From positions 1-49,712 of the forward strand of contig JADGJT010000136.1 in the NCBI GenBank assembly GCA_027604005.1: 49,712 bases of DNA, read 5' to 3'. The notes under the pieces were generated by a model that was not told the DNA's origin, made no database searches, and saw only the letters and a list, made by a program, of their open reading frames with translations. This DNA comes from Dinochytrium kinnereticum. Its lineage: Eukaryota; Chytridiomycota; Chytridiomycetes; Chytridiales; Chytridiaceae. A program made the translations under genes and the position numbers. Positions 44,686 through 49,712 of this stretch are shown here, piece after piece; position 1 is the first letter of the stretch, and every line of letters starts with the position of its first letter.

Positions 44686-46522
44686 ATGGGATACGGCTAT
44701 CACGTCGCAAAGCCTTCAGAGTACTTGGTTATTCGTGGTTTCGGCATTCAGTGAGCACCTTTATTAATTTGAACACCCAAGTTGTTTGCCACATCCTAAC
44801 CTCTCCCTTTCTTTCACCAATACCAGCGACACGCACATATGCTCCAAGTTCTTTGTCATGCCCGGCCAACGGGTGAGCCGACTCAACATGGCTCCCATCA
44901 ACTACACCCTTTCTCTTCAAGGTGAGTCTCAGCTTCATTGGGTTGCTTCCAAACGTTTCAATTCTCTGTCTGATCGCTCCTTCCCATTTTCTTCAGCCAT
45001 GAGTCACGAGAAGCTTGAGTTTGAGCTTCCCGCTGTCTTCACCATCGGTCCCAAGGATGATGGGGAATCTTTGAGGCGATATGCTCGGTTTTTGGCGGAG
45101 ACGGCTGGGTCCAAGCCTACGAGCCTTGAGGAATTGATCAGAGGTGTTATCGAGGGTGAAATGCGTGTTATTGCGGCTTCTCTTACGATTGAGGAGATTT
45201 TTAAGGACCGCAAGTCTGTTAAAGGTGTGTTCTTTTTTATACGTACTTTATTACGATTTGCTTTCACTGTTGGTCAGAGTAGGACTGACACACCATTTTA
45301 AATGTACAGAGGGCATCATGTCGAACGTTCAGAAAGAGTTGGATCAATTCGGCCTGTTTATCTACAACGCAAACATCAAGGTATGCCAATAACTTCCTTT
45401 ATTTCGCAAATGAAGCAAAACCAAAGAGCGTCTTTCCCTAACGAACCATCTCTCAGCAACTCCATGACTCCTCTGGCAGCGAGTACTTCCAATACATGCG
45501 CCTCAAAACCCACGAAGGCGCCGTCAACCAAGCCAAGGTCGACGTCGCAGCCGCCAGATACCACGGAGACGTCGGAGAAGCCGAACGCAAAGGCAAAACG
45601 CGTCAAGAGAATTCCCGCATCGAAGCCTCGACGATCATCTTTGAGAATGAGCGAAAAGCTGAGATCGTCAACGCTCAGACTCAGCTAAACCTCCACACCA
45701 CCGAGTACGATCTTAAAGTCAATTTGGCGAAGATTGAGGCTCAGAAGGCCTCTGAGTTGAGGGGCTTTGAGTTGCAGAGGAATATTGAGACTAAGAAGGC
45801 TGCCGCGGAGGAGGAGAGGTTGAGGGCTACGCAGCTTGCTAAAGCCAAGGTTGAGGCGGAGGCGACGATTGCTACGGCTGATGCGGAGCTTTACAAGGCG
45901 CAGAGGGAGGCTGATGCTGGGCTTTACAGTCGAGCCAAGGTTGAGGCTGAGGCGAGGATTACGTTGGCCGATGCAGAGCTTTACAAGAGACAGAAGGACG
46001 CCGATGCTGCTCTTTACTCTCGCCAGAAAGACGCCGAGGGTGTCCTTTATTCTAGTCAGAAGGAGGCGGAGGGTATCAAGGCCAAATTCGAGGCTCAAGC
46101 TCAAGGTTTGAAAGCCATCCAGGAGGTGTTCAAGTTAGTAGTACATCTGTCTTCCCGTCTCATCTCAGCAAAAAATCATCTAACCTCCCACCTCCTTCAC
46201 TTTCTGAATCAACAGCGACCCACAAGCCATGATCCAATACATCATGATCGAGAAAGGCATCTACCAAGACCTCGCCAAATCCAACGCCGAGGCCATCCGC
46301 GGTCTTCAACCCAAACTCAACATCTGGAACACGGGGGGCTCATCCGATGGTGGCGCGGGTGGAGATCCTCTCAAGTCCATTCGCGACATGCAGAGCGTTA
46401 TTCCGCTTGTCTCGGGGATCAATGAGATGACGGGGATCTCGCCCCCTGCTTGGTTGGGAACTTTGCCTCCTAAGGAGGGGACCGTGAACGTTAAAAGTGC
46501 GATGGCTGCGGCTGCGGTTTGA
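44686..46522 (+). CDS. Flotillin-like SPFH-domain protein
   Basis: Exons 44686-44750, 44827-44921, 44997-45224, 45310-45380, 45457-46133 and 46216-46522; 480 residues, phases consistent. The N-terminal SPFH (band 7) domain starts MGYGYHVAKPSEYLVIRGFG and includes VMPGQRVSRLNMAPINYTL and ELIRGVIEGEMRVIAASLT. It is followed by a long coiled coil rich in Ala-Glu repeats (AKVEAEATIATADAELYK, AKVEAEARITLADAELYK, RQKDADAALYSRQKDAEG). The C-terminus has the flotillin segment QYIMIEKGIYQDLAKSNAEA and a short Gly-rich tail. Flotillins form membrane-associated scaffolds at ordered lipid domains. Internal coil repeats of ~33 residues suggest local duplication. Confidence 0.92.
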
Positions 46523-47130
46523 GATTGAGTGGTTTTGTACTTGTGGCGTTTGGAGGGTTTGAGATCTTCTTATTGTTTTGGCTCGCAGCTGTTTGTTTTT
46601 TTCACTTGATCACACTTCACTATTCCCAACCTCTCTTACACCATTCGACTTCATCACATTTCTTCTTTTCTTCAACGGTCAAAAAAATCTATAATGTGTA
46701 AAGCACCTCTTTGTTGTAGCACTCACTTCTCCCCCGTTCTCCATCTTATTCTTCTGATTTTTTTAGTAATCGATAATGTTTCAAAGACCTCGTTTTTATC
46801 TTCTCCCATTTGTATATAAAAACTCATACATTACGAAATCTGTTCTTTGCTTTTACACGAGACGTTGCTTTTAGATGAATAACAGGTCAAAAAACTTGTT
46901 TTGACGGCCATAATCTGCCTTTCCCTTCATACCTGTGCCATAAAACTTCCTTTGCACCTCGTTTGTACCTCTATTCTATGTATTCTCCGCCCCCTTTTTT
47001 TCTTTGATCTCACTATCAACCATTTGACCAAATGCATTGTAATTGTCGCGTCTTAAGCAACAGTTTATTGAGAAACAATCCCTCTCCAAAAAAAAAATTA
47101 AAAAAAAAATAGGACTTGAACCTCACTTCA
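46523..47130. other. Convergent 3' region, flotillin / HADH
   Basis: AT-rich, with homopolymer A runs near 47090-47110. It probably contains both 3' untranslated regions. No gene seen. Confidence 0.55.
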
Positions 47131-48642
47131 TTACTTAGTGTAAGTGTAAAACCCTCGTCCAGTCTTCTTGCCTATTCACAAAAAGAATTAACAACAGAAA
47201 GAGAGCAAGGGTTACAAGCCGTGAGCACACTCACCAAGGTATCCAGCATCCACGTACTTGACAAGGAGGGGGGAGGGTCGGTACTTGGTGTCTCCGAGCT
47301 GAGTGTGGAGAACCCTCATGATTGACAAGCAAGTGTCAAGACCAATGAAATCCGCGAGAGTCAAGGGACCCATGGGAACGTTGGTTCCGAGCTTCATTGT
47401 CGTGTCGATGTCTTCCTTGGTGGCGATCCCCTGACGAATAAGACAAGAAATTGATAAAATGGGTATGAGTTTCCGGCAAAATCTGACCAAAGGTAAGCAA
47501 ACGCATTACCTCCTGAAGAACGTAGCAAGCCTCATTGATATAAGGCATCAGAACGCGGTTGGCAATAAACCCAGGCACATCCACCGACTTGGTGGTAACC
47601 TTCCCCATAGCCTTCGACAGCTCCAACGTAACATTTAAAGTCTCCTCCGAGGTATCCAACCCCGGAATAATCTCCACCAACTTCATGACAGGCACCGGGT
47701 TCATGAAATGCATCCCAATGACCTTCTCCGGGCGATTGGTGGAAGCCGCAATCTTTGTGATGGAGATGGATGAAGTGTTGGTTGCGAGGATCGCGTGGGG
47801 TTTGGTGATTCGGTCGAGGTTTTGAAAGAGCTCACGTTTTAGGGAGGGGTTCTCGGACACGGCTTCGATGGCGAAATCGACCTCGCTAAAGTCGTTGATG
47901 TCGTCGGTTGTGCGGATGCGGGCGAGGGTTTGGGCTTTTTCTTCCTTGGTGATCCTGCCTTTAAGTATGTCCTTTTCAAGAAGGATGTCTGGTGGGGCGG
48001 GGTAAGGGGAGGTTGGGTCAATGAAGCGCACAAAAGGTTGGAAAGGGAGGCAGACGCAACCACAAAACAACGAGGTGTCCAAAAATCCTCACCAATAAGC
48101 TTGACACTCTTCTCCAACTGCCTCTGATCAGAGTCCAACAACAACACATTGGGAGTCTTGGCAATGTGAGCAGCGACATGGGCGATCCCAACGCCCATCT
48201 GTCCAGCTCCCACAACACCAACCGTCTTCACAGCTGAGACGGACGAGATGCATCGAAGGCTTTGATGGCGCAAAAGGGAGCGAAGAGGCGCCTGTTGGAA
48301 TAAATGGGAAGGGATCAGACTATATGATGGATGTGCGAGGGGAGCATCGGCTTTCGCCTTGAGGGATGCAATTTTCAATGCAGCTGATACATGCAAAAGA
48401 TGCTACGTCAACAACGCCATTGGAAGGAGCGCAAGCAGTCCCGACCATTCATCGGATACTGACGGAGCAAAGAGCCGTAAGCATCGCACAGCTTGGCAGT
48501 CCAGACGTGCAAGAGTATCCGGGAAAGGCTTCTCTCGCCAATGGAATGTATCAGCCGGGTGGTGATGCGGCGCAGATGGGAGGGGTTATGGTATGGGATG
48601 GATGATGCTTACGCTGGATCGGGAAGAGAACGCGATGGACAT
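47131..48642 (-). CDS. 3-hydroxyacyl-CoA dehydrogenase, probably mitochondrial
   Basis: Exons (minus): 48642-48613 (30 nt), 48291-48093, 47988-47510, 47430-47235 and 47171-47131; 314 residues, phases consistent. The N-terminus ([10 protein letters not shown] then [15 protein letters not shown]) is Arg/Ser-rich without acids, as in mitochondrial targeting. The Rossmann motif is [35 protein letters not shown], the catalytic-His motif [15 protein letters not shown], and [16 protein letters not shown] follow, ending [12 protein letters not shown]. The enzyme oxidises L-3-hydroxyacyl-CoA with NAD in beta-oxidation or butanoate metabolism. The first exon is separated by a 321-nt intron and is easily missed; without it the frame opens at a TTG. 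Confidence 0.93.
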
Positions 48643-48927
48643 TGCTTTTGAAAAAGTGAAATTTTGAGACTTTCGTTACTGCACACTGCAGTGATAATAA
48701 AACCCATACAGGATATGTAGGAGAGGGTTGGGTATTCGTGCAAGCGCATCATGAGGCAGATGCTCGGGAAGAGGATGAAGATGAATGAATAGGGCATGCG
48801 CGGGATGAGGAGAGGAGAGGGACTGAGGGAGGGATGAATGAGGGGTAAAGGGAGGGAAGAAGAGTGGACGGAGGGAGGGATCCAGTGCAGAGGGAGATGA
48901 GGTGGATGCACGCACACACGCATTGAG

Positions 48928-48957
48928 GGATGGATGGATGGATGGAGGGATGGATGG
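48928..48957. repeat. (GGAT)n microsatellite
   Basis: GGAT units with one GGAG interruption, inverted relative to the repeat at 49099-49124. Confidence 0.9.
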
Positions 48958-49098
48958 GTCAATGGTTGGTTTGAATATCGAGAATCGCATAAGAACACGT
49001 GACACATGCTGCATGATCGCCAAGGAGGTCAAACCCTGTGCAACATTCACTGGACTGCTGCAAGGACACTGACGGACTCGTTGGAGGCGACACCTTCC

Positions 49099-49124
49099 TT
49101 CATCCATCCATCCATCCATCCATC
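49099..49124. repeat. (CATC)n microsatellite
   Basis: Six CATC units, the inverted counterpart of the repeat at 48928-48957; the two could pair in single-stranded DNA or RNA. Confidence 0.9.
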
Positions 49125-49192
49125 TGTCCGTGCATCACCACCACCATACACTTCTCCTGCAGCAAGTGATCCATCTCACAGCATCAGGAAGC

Positions 49193-49712
49193 ATGCGCTC
49201 CATCCTGATCATCATCGCTTGCTGCCTGCTTCTGTGCCTTGATTCCACTCTGGCGCAGCAACCACCAACAGCAACATCTTCCCCTCCACCATCAACCATC
49301 ACCAATTCCCCCATATTACCCACGAGAATAGACGATGGTACCCTCCTCAGATCTTTAATATCCTTTTTTGTTATTATTTATCACAACCCTTCCTCACCCC
49401 CTTTTTTTCTCTTTACAGTCATCAGCATTGTTTTCCCAACCCCGCAACCAGACAGGGTCTTCTCGCCTTGCACGCAATGTAACAACAATCAGACGCTTTG
49501 TCCGAACCTGTTGTCTTATTGTCCTGGACCGAACGTGCGTTTCACGGTCAGGATTCGGGCGAGGTCGACGGTGGAGCTTGATTGGACTTTTAAAGGGAGG
49601 GAGGAATTGAGATCGAGATATAAGATGGATTTGTATTTGAAGGTGAGGGAGTTGGTTGAGTTGGTTGATTTGGTGTTGTTTCGTTTGTTTTTTTTGTTTT
49701 TTTTTGTTTTTT
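49193..49712 (+). CDS. Secreted Cys-containing protein, 5' part only
   Basis: Exons 49193-49337 and 49419-49642, then a donor (AAG|GTGAGG) with the gene running off the window. A clear signal peptide (MRSILIIIACCLLLCLDSTLA) is followed by a Pro/Ser/Thr-rich stretch and a Cys cluster (SPCTQCNNNQTLCPN, then LLSYCPG) leading into a beta-type segment (VRFTVRIRARSTVELDW). It looks like an extracellular or wall-associated protein; the family cannot be told from this part. The intron is phase 1. Confidence 0.6.
   Translation, partial: MRSILIIIACCLLLCLDSTLAQQPPTATSSPPPSTITNSPILPTRIDDGTLLRSLISFFVIIYHNPSSPPFFLFTVISIVFPTPQPDRVFSPCTQCNNNQTLCPNLLSYCPGPNVRFTVRIRARSTVELDWTFKGREELRSRYKMDLYLKVRELVELVDLVLFRLFFLFFFVF

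Larger units (their letters stand above)
48643..49192. other. Divergent region with inverted tetranucleotide repeats
   Basis: Between HADH (minus) and a secreted-protein gene (plus). It is strongly purine-rich on the plus strand at 48720-48960, with GGAT repeats at 48928-48957 and the complementary CATC repeat at 49099-49124, about 140 bp apart and inverted. No gene seen. Confidence 0.6.

Noticed and set aside
47839..48396. HADH starting at the TTG at 48396
   Set aside because: That frame segment is intronic; the spliced ATG at 48642 gives a normal mitochondrial targeting sequence and correct phase.
1..49712. tRNA, rRNA, CRISPR array or transposon
   Set aside because: I saw no tRNA arm pattern, rRNA core, array of spaced repeats, transposase or reverse-transcriptase motif. 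A covariance-model and profile search was not possible here.

Overview
This is a eukaryotic window, most likely from a zoosporic early-diverging fungus (chytrid-like). Evidence: genes are split by short GT-AG introns; the gene set is fungal in flavour (type B esterase with starch-binding modules, Mx-like dynamin, flotillin, tetraspanins, Ser/Thr-rich wall-type protein); and there is a complete POC1 gene, a centriole component expected only where centrioles or flagella are kept. No species is assigned. Exon coordinates come from reading splice sites and phases by eye. Except where stated, the phases of each model add up to an open frame.

Layout. 0.5-6.1 kb (minus): a secreted carboxylesterase continuing into three CBM21 starch-binding modules and possibly a C-terminal TIM-barrel glycosidase. 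7.2-8.1 kb (plus): eIF1. 9.0-11.5 kb (plus): coiled-coil protein. 11.8-14.3 kb (plus): POC1. 14.5-18.0 kb (minus): an ER thioredoxin/PDI-like protein 57 bp from an Mx-like dynamin. 19.3-23.6 kb (plus): a 1,324-residue secreted Ser/Thr-rich protein whose six introns are all phase 1. 24.2-25.7 kb (minus): tail-anchored coiled-coil protein. 26.7-27.5 kb (plus): ATP synthase subunit e. 27.7-31.0 kb (minus): glucosidase II beta subunit, with a possible alternative membrane-anchor exon in its longest intron. 31.1-32.7 kb (minus): C-CAP/cofactor-C-like protein. 34.1-36.8 kb (plus): two tandem tetraspanins with identical exon sizes. 37.4-42.7 kb (plus): two tandem paralogues of an unrecognised secreted family. 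43.2-44.2 kb (minus): BTB/KCTD-like protein. 44.7-46.5 kb (plus): flotillin. 47.1-48.6 kb (minus): 3-hydroxyacyl-CoA dehydrogenase. 49.2 kb to the end (plus): 5' part of a secreted protein.

The most interesting locus is the pair at 37.4-42.7 kb. Each protein has a signal peptide, an acidic segment built of five-residue repeats, a dibasic site, a strongly cationic segment built of exact 11-residue repeats (13 copies in one, 6 in the other), a conserved core assembled from 27-, 9- and 12-nt micro-exons, a shared C-terminal domain and a second acidic five-residue repeat tail. All ten introns of the pair are phase 2. I do not recognise this architecture.

Two unrelated ER-lumenal proteins in the window (PDI-like and glucosidase II beta) both end in HTEL, suggesting that this variant is a working ER-retrieval signal here.
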